Position numbers and translations under genes: made by a program. Below the pieces are notes generated by a model that worked only from the letters and a program-made list of their open reading frames with translations, was not told the origin of the DNA and did no database searches. Source: a bacterium (GTDB taxonomy: Bacteria; Auribacterota; UBA3054). Taken from it: a DNA stretch of 64,000 bases. Positions 16,645 through 25,711 of this stretch are shown in pieces; the first letter of the stretch is position 1; each line of letters starts with the position of its first letter. The DNA is taken from the NCBI GenBank assembly GCA_017616555.1, contig JAFZXZ010000032.1, positions 241,862 through 305,861 of the forward strand, written 5' to 3'.

Positions 16645-17167
16645 GTGCGTCCTGCATACCTGCTGCGGACCGTGCGCCAGCCATTGCTGCTATGTCCTAT
16701 CGGACGCTGGCAAAAGGCCGGTTCTGTTTTATTCCAATTCCAACATCAGCCCTTTCGAGGAATTTATCAAACGTTGGGAAAACGTGAAAAAGTTATCCGG
16801 CATCCTGGGAGTGGAAGCTGTTTGCGACCACTGGGATCATTCTCTCTGGCTTGAAGCGGTGAAGGGGCACGAACTCGATCCCGAAGGCGGCGAGCGCTGC
16901 CGCTTGTGTTTCGCCTTCAATCTCAAAAGGGCTTATGAGTTTGCTTCCGCAAGAGGACTTGAATTCACTACTTCCCTTACCGTCAGCCCCTACAAAAATT
17001 CCAAAACGCTCTTCGAGGTGGGGGAGGCTTTCCCAAATTTCCTGAAGTTCGACTTCAAAAAGAAGAATGGGTATAAGCACAGCGTAGAGCTGTCCAATGA
17101 GTACGGTCTCTACCGTCAGAATTACTGCGGCTGTGAGTTTTCCTTATCGCAGAGGGAGAAGAAATGA
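16637..17167 (+). CDS. queH: Epoxyqueuosine reductase QueH
   Basis: 176 residues of the DUF208/QueH family. Conserved cysteines appear as LHTCCGPCASHCC at the N-terminus, GGERCRLCFAFNLKRAYE in the middle and YCGCEFS near the C-terminus, together with FYSNSNISPFEEF and TTSLTVSPYKNS. The enzyme reduces epoxyqueuosine to queuosine in the wobble position of tRNAs with GUN anticodons, using an iron-sulfur and metal site. Another queuosine-pathway gene, queD, is found at 57493, so the pathway is split over the chromosome. It overlaps the acyl-CoA synthetase end by 8 bases and abuts hrpB. Confidence 0.93.
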   Translation: MDKCVLHTCCGPCASHCCYVLSDAGKRPVLFYSNSNISPFEEFIKRWENVKKLSGILGVEAVCDHWDHSLWLEAVKGHELDPEGGERCRLCFAFNLKRAYEFASARGLEFTTSLTVSPYKNSKTLFEVGEAFPNFLKFDFKKKNGYKHSVELSNEYGLYRQNYCGCEFSLSQREKK

Positions 17168-19591
17168 ATGAAGTGGCCGGAAAAGCTTAAAGCTCTTCCG
17201 ATTTTTCCGCACCTTGGATCGGTGACGGAAGCTTTGTCCGTTTCCAATATTCTTCTCGAGGCGGCTCCCGGCGTAGGCAAGACCACGCTTGTTCCCCTCG
17301 CGCTTTTGAATGCGCCCTTCGTTTCTAAAAAGATAATCATGCTGGAGCCGAGGAGGCTGGCAGCCAGGGCCGCCTGCACAGTCATGTCAAAGTATCTGGG
17401 AGAGGAACCGGGCGTGACAGTAGGATACCGCACGAAGCTAGACACGAAGGTCTCCAAGGCAACCAGGATAGAGATAGTCACGGACGGCGTTTTTACGAGG
17501 ATCATCCAGAACGATCCGGAGCTCAAAGACTATTCTGTCGTAATTTTCGACGAGTTCCACGAACGCAGTTTGCAAAACGACCTGGGCTTTGTCCTGACCA
17601 TGGAAGTCCAGGAAAATCTGCGTCCTGAACTTAAGCTGCTTCTGATGTCCGCCACGCCTGATCCCGGCTTCCTGGAGCGCTGCGATAATTTCAAAGCGCT
17701 CAGTGTTCCCGGAAAAATGTATCCTGTCGAAGTAGATTATCTGCCGCCCGATTACGGTGAGAAGATGGAAGAAGCCGCGGCGCGCGCTGTGAAGCGATTG
17801 CTCAACGTTGCGGATGGTGACATTCTCGTTTTTCTTCCGGGCGTAGCTGAAATAGAGAACACAAAAAAACTTCTGGGCGAACTCAAAAATGTTTCTGTTC
17901 TGACTTTGCACGGCATGCTGAGCAAGGAGGAGCAAGACCTGGTGCTTTTCCCCGGCGAAAAAAGAAGAGTTATCTTGAGCAGCGCCATAGCGGAGAGCAG
18001 CCTTACCGTTCCAGGCGTCCGCAACGTAGTTGACAGCGGTTTGAGCCGCTATTCCGTTTACGACCCCGTCTCCGCTTTCGAGCGTTTGGAAACGCACGCG
18101 TCCGATTTGGGAACCATAACCCAAAGAACGGGCAGAGCCGGCCGAATCGGGCCGGGCCGTGTTGTCAGGCTTTGGGAAAAAGTGAGCGAAAAAAGCAGGC
18201 CGCAGTCGGCGGAGCCGGAGATCTTAAGGGCGGATCTTAGCGCTTTGTGCCTCTCGTTGGCCGTCTGGGGAGAGAGCGATTACGGGCGCCTGAAGTGGCC
18301 GGTCGCTCCTAAAAAAGAAATGATGCAGAACGCCAGGGAACTGCTTTTCTCCTTGGGAGCGTTGGATTCTGACGGTTTGCCTACCGGGAAGGGAAAAATT
18401 ATGGAAGCGCTGCCTGTGCATCCGCGCCTTTCCAGTATGCTTTTGCGCGCCCAAGAAGAGGGAACGCTCAGAAAAGCCGCCAGACTGGCGGCCGTTTTGG
18501 AAAGCTCTGAAGACGCGAGAGGAAACATCGAGGCTATGCTGAAGGGGAGAGCTTCCTCTCTAGTTGAACGTTCTGCGGAAAGGCTGAAAAAACTTTTGAA
18601 GGAGTCAGCTGGGAGGGAAAAGGAAATTTCGGCCGGACGGCTTGTTTCCTGGGCCTACCCTGACAGGATCGCGAAAAAAAGAGAAGGCGCTCCGGGATTT
18701 CTTTTGGCAAACGGCAAAGGCGGAGTTCTTGCCTTTGAAAGCGCTCTCACTAGCAGCGAATACATTGCGGCTGCTTCCCTGGGAGGAGTGGCCGGCAACG
18801 CGAAGATCTTCTCCGCCGCGGAGTTGACGCTGGAGGACATTACGGCGGATTTTTCCTCTTTTTTCACCGTACAAGAAAAAACGATCTGGGAAGAAAAGCG
18901 AAAAAAAGCGCTTACTGTCAGGGAGACTAAATTCGGCGAGATCACTTTGAAGCGCGAGGAGAAAAACTTGGGAAGCGAAGAGGAGAGCACTCTTCTGCTT
19001 GAGAAGCTTCTGGAGGAAGAGCTGAGGCCTTTGGAATGGACTCCCGCCGCAAGATCTTTTATGGAGAGAGCCGAGTGCGCTCATGCTTTGCTTGGATCTG
19101 ACTGGCCTTCCTTTGACGGGGAAGAGCTTGAAAAAGACGCGAAAATTTGGCTCCTGCCTGTGCTGTCTGGTCTCAATTCTTTTTCCCAGGCTTCGGGGAT
19201 AGACCTGTTGAACGCTCTTAAGAGCAGGCTCGGTTCAAAAAGCCGGGAAATGGAAAAGCTTTTTCCAAAGACCTTGCTTCTGCCGTCCGGCAGGTCTGCC
19301 AAGGTAGATTACAGCGATCCAATGAATCCTACGCTTTCCTCTTATCTTCAGGATTTCTACGGCATGGATTACAACCCGGCGATTGCCGGCGGCAGTATCG
19401 TTTTGAGGGTGGAGCTTCTGAATCCTGCCGGCCGCCCGGTCCAGGTTACTTCCGACCTTGCGAATTTTTGGAAGAATTCCTATCCCCTTATAAGGAAGGA
19501 ACTGAAGGGGCGCTATCCCAAGCACAACTGGCCGGAGGAGCCTGTACTTGGGGATAAAAGGCTAAAATCTTCCAAAAAAGTGGTAAAATAA
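17168..19591 (+). CDS. hrpB: ATP-dependent helicase HrpB
   Basis: 807 residues of the DEAH RNA-helicase family. Motif I is APGVGKT (33-39), II is DEFHER (about 127), III is SATPD, V/VI is AESSLTVPGVRNVVDSG and QRTGRAGRIGPG. The HA2 winged region (KEMMQNARELLFSLGALD) and the HrpB-type C-terminal domain (YLQDFYGMDYNP, FWKNSYPLIRKELKGRYPKHNWP) follow. The cellular role of HrpB is poorly known; RNA remodelling is presumed. It begins at the base after the queH stop region, so the three genes from 15019 likely form one operon. Confidence 0.94.
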   Translation: MKWPEKLKALPIFPHLGSVTEALSVSNILLEAAPGVGKTTLVPLALLNAPFVSKKIIMLEPRRLAARAACTVMSKYLGEEPGVTVGYRTKLDTKVSKATRIEIVTDGVFTRIIQNDPELKDYSVVIFDEFHERSLQNDLGFVLTMEVQENLRPELKLLLMSATPDPGFLERCDNFKALSVPGKMYPVEVDYLPPDYGEKMEEAAARAVKRLLNVADGDILVFLPGVAEIENTKKLLGELKNVSVLTLHGMLSKEEQDLVLFPGEKRRVILSSAIAESSLTVPGVRNVVDSGLSRYSVYDPVSAFERLETHASDLGTITQRTGRAGRIGPGRVVRLWEKVSEKSRPQSAEPEILRADLSALCLSLAVWGESDYGRLKWPVAPKKEMMQNARELLFSLGALDSDGLPTGKGKIMEALPVHPRLSSMLLRAQEEGTLRKAARLAAVLESSEDARGNIEAMLKGRASSLVERSAERLKKLLKESAGREKEISAGRLVSWAYPDRIAKKREGAPGFLLANGKGGVLAFESALTSSEYIAAASLGGVAGNAKIFSAAELTLEDITADFSSFFTVQEKTIWEEKRKKALTVRETKFGEITLKREEKNLGSEEESTLLLEKLLEEELRPLEWTPAARSFMERAECAHALLGSDWPSFDGEELEKDAKIWLLPVLSGLNSFSQASGIDLLNALKSRLGSKSREMEKLFPKTLLLPSGRSAKVDYSDPMNPTLSSYLQDFYGMDYNPAIAGGSIVLRVELLNPAGRPVQVTSDLANFWKNSYPLIRKELKGRYPKHNWPEEPVLGDKRLKSSKKVVK

Positions 19592-19595
19592 AAGC

Positions 19596-20474
19596 ATGAG
19601 AAAAATACTTCCTTTTTTCTTAGCGCTCCTTTGCGTCTCGCAAACCTTCGGATATCGCTACGAACTGGCGATGCCGCTTGACGACGGCGTCTATATGGCT
19701 CTGGCGCATGCCGCCAGCAACAGCAACGTCAGTGAACGCGTCATCTGCAGCCGCTCCTTTCACGTGCAGGGCTTCCCCGAAGCCGATCCAAATCCGGACT
19801 GGGGCTGCAAGGGCCTGAAAGCGGACGACCCCATATATTACAACTCCTCCCTCGCTGGGATGCAGGCCATTGTGGCGGACGCATTAAGGGACGAAGGCAA
19901 TTACGTCCTGTACGCCGTCAACGCCGAGACCAACGCCGTGGAGACTTACGTGGACGTCCTCAACTGGCCGGGTTTGAAGAGCAAACGCTATCCGGTCAAT
20001 CTGGAGGCTGAAAGCATTATGCTTCTAGGGTATCTACCAGCCAGGAAAAACCTTGGCATGCAAGTTGTGAACGCTTCCCAGAACAAGAATTATTACGTGA
20101 AAATGAAGTGCGTCATAGATCCTGACGATCTGGCCAAAGTCATCCAGCCAAAAACCAACTTGGTCTACTCCTCTTTCGCTTTTAATGACGACGAGCTGCG
20201 CTGGCATACGCTGACGTTCCTGAACAACATGAGCGTTTCCAAGAACTGCAGGCAGCTTTCCATAAAGTCCGGGGCATTCAAAGTTAAGGTCAACTGCAGA
20301 AAAGGCGTCGTTAATCTGCAGGGAATAGCCAAGCAGTACCTCCAGGATTACAGCCGGGTGCGCTTTTTCCTCAATATAAACGATTATTCCAACGTGGATC
20401 TCATCTGGTTCGATCATCAGAGGAAATACAACTGGATGAGAGAATACAAGCCCAAGAAGAACAAGGGGATTTGA
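19596..20474 (+). CDS. Secreted protein of unknown function
   Basis: 292 residues with a signal peptide (MRKILPFFLALLCVSQTFG). The mature part has several Cys and Trp residues and aromatic-rich segments (DLIWFDHQRKYNWMREYKPK at the end). No domain is recognised. A TGG-TAAAAT box at 19581-19589 sits 6 bases before the ATG and there is no ribosome binding site, so a leaderless transcript is possible besides read-through from hrpB. Confidence 0.65.
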   Translation: MRKILPFFLALLCVSQTFGYRYELAMPLDDGVYMALAHAASNSNVSERVICSRSFHVQGFPEADPNPDWGCKGLKADDPIYYNSSLAGMQAIVADALRDEGNYVLYAVNAETNAVETYVDVLNWPGLKSKRYPVNLEAESIMLLGYLPARKNLGMQVVNASQNKNYYVKMKCVIDPDDLAKVIQPKTNLVYSSFAFNDDELRWHTLTFLNNMSVSKNCRQLSIKSGAFKVKVNCRKGVVNLQGIAKQYLQDYSRVRFFLNINDYSNVDLIWFDHQRKYNWMREYKPKKNKGI

Positions 20475-20498
20475 TTTTAGGGAAAAATATGCTATAAT
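20471..20498 (+). promoter_or_regulatory. Promoter of the small basic protein gene
   Basis: -35 TTGATT (20471-20476), 16-base spacer, and -10 TATAAT (20493-20498) preceded by TGC, giving an extended -10. A leader of about 45 bases with a GGAG site precedes the ATG at 20552. Confidence 0.75.
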
Positions 20499-20551
20499 CC
20501 CCTTCACACTAATTTGAATTGTAAACTTTAAACCCAAACAGGAGTTTAGCT

Positions 20552-20641
20552 ATGCCTTGTGGACGCAAGATGCGCAAATCCAAAATGAACAAGCATAAGC
20601 GCAAAAAACGCTTACGCAAGAACCGCCAGAAGAACAAATAA
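20552..20641 (+). CDS. AURKAIP1/COX24-domain small basic protein
   Basis: 29 residues, MPCGRKMRKSKMNKHKRKKR then LRKNRQKNK; 17 are Lys or Arg. The pattern KMNKHKRKKRLRKNR matches the AURKAIP1/COX24 domain, known from the mitochondrial ribosomal protein mS38 and from very small proteins of Bacteroidetes and PVC bacteria. It probably binds rRNA in the small ribosomal subunit. The gene has its own strong promoter, a GGAG ribosome site (20541-20544) and a hairpin terminator downstream, so it is a monocistronic, well-expressed gene. It is short enough to be missed by default gene finders. Confidence 0.85.
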   Translation: MPCGRKMRKSKMNKHKRKKRLRKNRQKNK

Positions 20642-20686
20642 GGCCGGTTTTTGGTTCGCCTGCCTATAGGCTAGTATAGGATACTT

Positions 20687-20725
20687 GAAGCCGCGCTTAA
20701 ACCGCGCGGCTTCTTTTCTTGTTTT
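20687..20725 (+). terminator. Rho-independent terminator after the small basic protein gene
   Basis: A perfect 10-base stem (GAAGCCGCGC / GCGCGGCTTC) with a 7-base loop, followed by TTTTCTTGTTTT. The T tract runs directly into the ispE start codon at 20726. Confidence 0.9.
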
Positions 20726-21574
20726 ATGCCCTACTGCTGCCCAGCTAAAGTCAACCTAATCCTATCCGTTGACGGGCTTCTGCCCGGCGGCTTCCATGCG
20801 ATTTCCACCGTTATGCAGAGGATAGGGCTCTGCGACGAATTGGAAGCGAAGATCCGCTGCGACGGAACGCTTACACTCGCGAGGGATATTCCGGCGACCG
20901 CCGATCCTAAAGACGACCTTGTCATGAAGAGCGCAAAGCTGTTGAAGGAATACGCCGGTAAACCTGATTTAGGCGCCGATATTCTGCTGAAAAAGAGAAT
21001 ACCGACCGGCGCCGGTTTGGGAGGAGGCTCAAGCGACGCGGCCGGAACGCTGGTTTATCTCAACGATCTTTGGAAGCTGGGTCTGAAAAAGGAAGAGCTG
21101 TTTGAATTGGCGCTCTCCTTGGGTTCTGACGTGCCGTTTTTCCTCGGCCCTCCTGCGTCCTTTTGCCGGGGAAGAGGGGAAGTCATAACAAAACTTAAGC
21201 CAAGGGAACTTTTCCTTGCGGTCGTAAAGCCGCCGGAAAGTCTGCCCACCGCGGCGGTCTATCGCAAATTTGATGAAAGATCAAGGGATAGTTTTGATCT
21301 TAACGCTTTCCTCAAATCGTATGAAATCGGAAGCGCAAGCGACGTCGGCGCCTCTTTTGGAAACGCGCTGGAAGCTCCCGCAGCGGAGCTTGAGCCGAAG
21401 GTTGGGGCGGTAAGGAAGCTAATGGAAGCTTATACGCCTTACGTTTCCATGAGCGGCAGCGGCAGCGCTTTTTTCGGCCTTTTCAAAGATCTCTTATCGG
21501 CCACGGAAGCCGCGTCAAGCATATTAGAGGCTCACCCAAATCTTTTTGTCTGCGCTGCTAAAACGTTAACATGA
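20726..21574 (+). CDS. ispE: 4-diphosphocytidyl-2-C-methyl-D-erythritol kinase
   Basis: 282 residues of the GHMP kinase family. It shows CCPAKVNLILSVDG at the N-terminus, the ATP loop PTGAGLGGGSSDAAG, LGSDVPFFL, and the C-terminal MSGSGSAFFGLF. It phosphorylates CDP-methylerythritol in the MEP route to isoprenoids, which also feeds undecaprenyl phosphate made by UppS in this window. The assigned ATG directly follows the T tract of a terminator and has no ribosome binding site. No in-frame ATG occurs earlier, and AKVNL needs this start or one very close. Confidence 0.93.
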   Translation: MPYCCPAKVNLILSVDGLLPGGFHAISTVMQRIGLCDELEAKIRCDGTLTLARDIPATADPKDDLVMKSAKLLKEYAGKPDLGADILLKKRIPTGAGLGGGSSDAAGTLVYLNDLWKLGLKKEELFELALSLGSDVPFFLGPPASFCRGRGEVITKLKPRELFLAVVKPPESLPTAAVYRKFDERSRDSFDLNAFLKSYEIGSASDVGASFGNALEAPAAELEPKVGAVRKLMEAYTPYVSMSGSGSAFFGLFKDLLSATEAASSILEAHPNLFVCAAKTLT

Positions 21575-21584
21575 TCTTCTGAAG

Positions 21585-23135
21585 ATGAAAAAATTCTTTC
21601 TGTTTATTCTGTTCCTTATCGCTTTGTGCGCCGCCGGGCTTTACTATGTTTTCCACAATCCGATGTACGTTTTGAAGAACGTGCCAGGGCTTTCCATTGA
21701 GGAGATCTCGCTTAAACTCTGGCCGCCTGGCGTCAAAATTAAAAACGCCAGTTACACGACGGACGCCTTTTATCTTTCCGCAGATCATGCGGTCGTTGGC
21801 GCGACGATCCATTCTTTCAAGGGGATGAGAGAAAAGGATCCCCAGGCTTGCTTTATCGAGGCGTATGTTTCCAACGCTGTTTTTGAACTCAGTGAGAGCG
21901 CTGGCGAGGAGGAAGCGTCACCCAAAAATTATGAAGAATTGATCAGGACGCCTTTCCTTTTCAACGTAAGCTTTGACGAGGTTAAAGTCCGTATGAGCGA
22001 GCCTAAAATGACGCTTGCGCTGTCCGGTCATCTCGCCAACGCTTACGAGGGAAGCCATTATTCCCTGACAGGCTCAGTTTATACGGTCGTTTCCGAAACT
22101 TTGCTGCCTAATGGCGGGGAGAACGCCAGTCTTGTTTTGACTGGCGGACTCGACGGGAACATTGTAAGGTTGGAATGCAAGGGAAGAAGCACCGGCGACA
22201 TTCTGGACCTGGCTGGGATGGACCGCAAGACCGTTACCATGGACGAAGTGAAGTCGACTTTGAATTTCAGTTCCCGCGTGGATTGGAAGCTTTTGAGGAA
22301 CGCTTATCCCAAGGACCTGCCGCAGGCCATGACTAACGTCTCTGCGAAGCTCGCCATGCGCGTCAGGAATATGGAGGCTATGATGGGGAAGATCATAGTC
22401 ACAAATTTGACTTTGAGATCAGACCTCAAGACGGAGAACTTCCTTAAAGAAAGGGCCAATTATTCTTCGCAGGCCTCCTGGCTTTTCCATACCATAAAGG
22501 GCGGTTTCGACTGCTCCTGCAGCGCCATAACTTTCACAAATCTGGCACCGCACGCCATAAATGTCAAGGAATCGAAAGCGGTGGCTTTCCTGAAAAAGAA
22601 CGGTCTTGTACTGAGCAACCTTTACCTTTCCACTATGAAGGGCCAGTTCACCGGACGCGCTGACATCTCGTCGAGGAAAATTCAGGGTCAGGATTCCTAT
22701 CTGCCTTATATCGAGCTTGATTTGAAAAGCCAGGACATCGACATCGGCCTCTTTTGCGACCTTTTCGATTTGAAGCAGAACCGCATGGACGGAAGACTCA
22801 GCGGGGAGCTGCACACGGCTATCTTCGGCAAATACGTCAAGGCTCTGAAAGGGAAACTTTACGCCAATGAGCAGGGGACGTTCACGCTTGGACAGGCCGA
22901 GACATATCTGCAAGGCATGGAGGCCGGGTACGGGAAAGACGTGGCAAACATTTTAGCTTCCCGTTTGAAAAAATATCCCTATAAGACGGCCTCTGTAGAA
23001 CTGTCTTACGAAAACAAAGTGACTACTGTGACGTTCGATCTGGAAGGCGCCAACGACAACAGCCATATCAAGCTTCCCGTTCACCTTCATTCTTCCTGGA
23101 TGGATCTTCTTGACCTGGCGAAACAGTTCAAATAG
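21585..23135 (+). CDS. AsmA-like membrane-anchored protein
   Basis: 516 residues. There is one N-terminal membrane helix (FFLFILFLIALCAAGLYYVF) and then a large periplasmic part of beta-rich character (VPGLSIEEISLKLWPPGVKI, TGRADISSRKI, GRLSGELHTAIFGKYVKALKG). This architecture resembles AsmA/TamB/YhdP-type proteins that help move lipids between membranes. Similarity is by pattern only, so the family call is moderate. It lies 10 bases after ispE and 3 bases before another N-terminally anchored protein, forming a likely unit closed by the terminator at 23745. Confidence 0.55.
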   Translation: MKKFFLFILFLIALCAAGLYYVFHNPMYVLKNVPGLSIEEISLKLWPPGVKIKNASYTTDAFYLSADHAVVGATIHSFKGMREKDPQACFIEAYVSNAVFELSESAGEEEASPKNYEELIRTPFLFNVSFDEVKVRMSEPKMTLALSGHLANAYEGSHYSLTGSVYTVVSETLLPNGGENASLVLTGGLDGNIVRLECKGRSTGDILDLAGMDRKTVTMDEVKSTLNFSSRVDWKLLRNAYPKDLPQAMTNVSAKLAMRVRNMEAMMGKIIVTNLTLRSDLKTENFLKERANYSSQASWLFHTIKGGFDCSCSAITFTNLAPHAINVKESKAVAFLKKNGLVLSNLYLSTMKGQFTGRADISSRKIQGQDSYLPYIELDLKSQDIDIGLFCDLFDLKQNRMDGRLSGELHTAIFGKYVKALKGKLYANEQGTFTLGQAETYLQGMEAGYGKDVANILASRLKKYPYKTASVELSYENKVTTVTFDLEGANDNSHIKLPVHLHSSWMDLLDLAKQFK

Positions 23136-23138
23136 CAT

Positions 23139-23741
23139 ATGAAAAAAATTATTCTTTCCCTTGTTATTCTGATTGCTCTCGTTCTGCTTGGCATTAAGCT
23201 CTACTACAGCGAGCAGCTGAAGATCGCCTTCAACAGGCCAAAGTATCTTTACGATGGTCGGCATTATCTTACCGGCAACAACGAGAGCGCCTTGATGCTG
23301 GTCAGAAACGAACTTTTGATCGGCAGGGGAGACGAAGTCTCCAACTGCTGGGATAAGGCCGTGAGAATCGTTCCGGGCGGCGGCATAGAAATGATAGGCG
23401 AGGATAGCTTAAGTTTCACGACTTCCAGGAAGGGATCCCGCAGCATGCTGAAACTGCGTCCGATGATGAAAGAGGATGCCGAAAAGGATAAGACAAAGCC
23501 TATTGAAGGACAGGGCGACTGGGGCCTCTATCTTGAAAGGCGTCTCTATGACGGCGACGAGCTAAAGGGAATGGAAAGGGATCTTCTCTTCGACGAAAAC
23601 GGAGCCTGCTATATTAGCCGCGCCACCGTTCCCGAGAGTATGGATTCTCCTGGAAAAGAAGGGGACATTGCCTGCGACGATGATTATATATATGTTTATC
23701 ACAACGGCCGCTGGCTCAGATCGAAACTTGAGAGCTGGTAA
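23139..23741 (+). CDS. Small membrane-anchored protein of unknown function
   Basis: 200 residues with an N-terminal membrane helix (IILSLVILIALVLLGIKLYY) and a polar periplasmic domain of about 175 residues. No known domain is recognised. It is the last gene before a strong terminator and follows the AsmA-like gene by 3 bases, so the two products may act together in the envelope. Confidence 0.65.
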   Translation: MKKIILSLVILIALVLLGIKLYYSEQLKIAFNRPKYLYDGRHYLTGNNESALMLVRNELLIGRGDEVSNCWDKAVRIVPGGGIEMIGEDSLSFTTSRKGSRSMLKLRPMMKEDAEKDKTKPIEGQGDWGLYLERRLYDGDELKGMERDLLFDENGACYISRATVPESMDSPGKEGDIACDDDYIYVYHNGRWLRSKLESW

Positions 23742-23744
23742 TGG

Positions 23745-23772
23745 AAAAGCGCCTTTTGAGGCGCTTTTTTTA
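23745..23772 (+). terminator. Rho-independent terminator upstream of clpP
   Basis: The stem AAGCGCC / GGCGCTT closes a short T-rich loop and is followed by a run of seven or more T. It separates the ispE unit from clpP. Confidence 0.9.
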
Positions 23773-23775
23773 TTA

Positions 23776-23804
23776 TTGCCAGTATGACCTAAATTAGGTA
23801 TAAT
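23776..23804 (+). promoter_or_regulatory. Promoter of the clpP-clpX-lon operon
   Basis: -35 TTGCCA (23776-23781), 17-base spacer, -10 TATAAT (23799-23804). Both boxes are near consensus. An AAAGGAG ribosome site at 23828-23834 precedes the clpP ATG. No CIRCE or CtsR-like repeat is evident. Confidence 0.8.
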
Positions 23805-23840
23805 AAATAAATAATCATAAATCTTATAAAGGAGCATTGT

Positions 23841-24440
23841 ATGCAGAATTATTATTCTCCCATCGTTATCGAGAACAACGGCAACGGCGAAAGGCAGTAC
23901 GACATTTATTCCCGCCTTTTGATGGACCGCATTATCTTTTTGGGCAGCCCCATAACCGACGAGGTGGCGAACCTTATTGTGGCCCAGCTCCTGTTTTTGA
24001 ACTCCCAGGACTCCGAGAAGGATATCAGCCTTTATATAAACTCTCCTGGCGGCAGCGTCACGGCCGGTCTGGCGATCCTCGACACCATGCGTTTCATTCC
24101 CTGCGACGTCAGAACTTACTGTATCGGCCAGGCGGCCAGCATGGGCGCTTTGCTTCTGGCAGCCGGCAGCAAAGGGAAACGCTTTGCTCTGCCCAATTCC
24201 AGAGTCATGATCCATCAGGTCTTGGGCGGTTTTGAAGGCTCCGCTCCGGACGTCAGCGTCCAGGCCAAGGAGCTCTTCTATCTGAGGGATAAGCTGAACG
24301 ATATTTTGGCTTCCTGCTGCGGAAAGACGCCGGAGCAGGTCGGCAAAGACACGGAGCGCGACAATTTCATGACGGCGCAGGAGGCCCTGTCGTACGGCAT
24401 TATTGACAGCGTTGTTGAAAAAGCCGGGGAGGAGAAATGA
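23841..24440 (+). CDS. clpP: ATP-dependent Clp protease proteolytic subunit
   Basis: 199 residues with the serine-protease triad Ser100 ([11 protein letters not shown]), His125 ([10 protein letters not shown]) and Asp174 (TERDNFMTA). It forms the double-ring chamber that degrades proteins fed by ClpX, encoded next with a 4-base overlap. The N-terminus ([20 protein letters not shown]) resembles the propeptide plus axial loop of usual ClpP. Confidence 0.97.
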   Translation: MQNYYSPIVIENNGNGERQYDIYSRLLMDRIIFLGSPITDEVANLIVAQLLFLNSQDSEKDISLYINSPGGSVTAGLAILDTMRFIPCDVRTYCIGQAASMGALLLAAGSKGKRFALPNSRVMIHQVLGGFEGSAPDVSVQAKELFYLRDKLNDILASCCGKTPEQVGKDTERDNFMTAQEALSYGIIDSVVEKAGEEK

Positions 24441-25708
24441 GCCCCCGTTATCCGAAAAAATCGGAGCGTGACGTGCCCTTCTGCTCCTTTTGCGGCAGGG
24501 AGGCGACCAAGGAGAATCCCTTGGTCTCCGGTCTCTACGACGACAACGTTTTCATCTGCGGTTCCTGCGCCCGCTCCTGCACTTCCATCGTCAGCGAGAA
24601 TGCGACTTTCGACGAGGAAGTGAAGCTGAGGACGCCTAAGGAGATCAAGGAGTACCTCGACGAGTATGTCATCGGCCAGGATTCGGCCAAACGCTCCATC
24701 GCGGTTGCGGTCTACACCCACTACCTCAGGCTCATGTCGCATTTGAGCACCATCGGAAGGCCTGAGCTTACAAGGTCTCTTAAAGACGCCCCCGCAAAGA
24801 ATGACAACGACATAGAGCTGGACAAAAGCAATATGCTCGTCATAGGCTCGACCGGCACGGGCAAAACGCTTCTGGCCAAGACGCTGGCCAGGATGATGAA
24901 CGTGCCGTTCGCAATCACTGACGCCACGACGCTGACCCAGGCCGGCTACGTCGGCGAGGACGTTGAAAACGTCATCCTTCAGCTCCTTCAGAACGCCAAC
25001 TTCAACGTGGCCAAGGCGGAGTGGGGCATAGTTTACATCGACGAGATCGACAAGATCAGAAAGACCGGCGACAACGTTTCCATCACGAGGGACGTTTCCG
25101 GCGAGGGCGTCCAGCAGGCGCTCCTCAAGATCATGGAGGGAACGATCGCCAATGTTCCTCCGAAAGGCGGCAGGAAGCATCCCTTGGAGGAATACATCAA
25201 GGTCAACACGACGAACATCCTCTTCATCTGCGGCGGCGCCTTCAACGGCCTGGACAAGATCGTCGCCAGGAGACTGGGGAAAGGCCAGGTCGGTTTCGAC
25301 GGGAACAAAAAGCGCCTTAAGGAAACGGACGAGCTATTGTCCCAGGTTGACCAGGAAGATCTTATCGCCTACGGCATGATCCCGGAATTCATCGGCCGGC
25401 TTCCCGTGATCACGCCTCTCAACGATCTGAAAAGGGAAGACCTCATCAGGATCCTGACCGAACCGAAGAACGCCATCATCCGCCAGTACCAGTCCATCTT
25501 TGCCATGAGCGGCAAGACTCTCACTTTTGAAAGAGGGGCGCTTGAGTGGATCGCGGACAAGGCCATTGAGAAAAAGACGGGCGCCAGGGGCTTGAGAGCC
25601 ATAATTGAGAAATTCATGACGAATCTCATCTACACCCTCCCGGAAGCGGGGGAGAAGAAGGAGTTCGTCGTCAGAGTAGAAGACCTTAAGAAAGGAACAG
25701 ATATTTAA
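24437..25708 (+). CDS. clpX: ATP-dependent Clp protease ATP-binding subunit
   Basis: 423 residues. The N-terminal C4 zinc domain is CSFCGREA and CGSCARSC. The AAA+ core has Walker A GSTGTGKT (137-144), Walker B YIDEIDKI, the pore loop GYVGED and the sensor-2 region [13 protein letters not shown]. ClpX unfolds tagged substrates and passes them to ClpP. The start overlaps the clpP stop (ATGA). Confidence 0.97.
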   Translation: MSPRYPKKSERDVPFCSFCGREATKENPLVSGLYDDNVFICGSCARSCTSIVSENATFDEEVKLRTPKEIKEYLDEYVIGQDSAKRSIAVAVYTHYLRLMSHLSTIGRPELTRSLKDAPAKNDNDIELDKSNMLVIGSTGTGKTLLAKTLARMMNVPFAITDATTLTQAGYVGEDVENVILQLLQNANFNVAKAEWGIVYIDEIDKIRKTGDNVSITRDVSGEGVQQALLKIMEGTIANVPPKGGRKHPLEEYIKVNTTNILFICGGAFNGLDKIVARRLGKGQVGFDGNKKRLKETDELLSQVDQEDLIAYGMIPEFIGRLPVITPLNDLKREDLIRILTEPKNAIIRQYQSIFAMSGKTLTFERGALEWIADKAIEKKTGARGLRAIIEKFMTNLIYTLPEAGEKKEFVVRVEDLKKGTDI

Positions 25709-25711
25709 AAC

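Noticed and set aside
23741-23841. CtsR or CIRCE heat-shock operator before clpP
   Set aside because: No matching direct or inverted repeat is found between the terminator and clpP.
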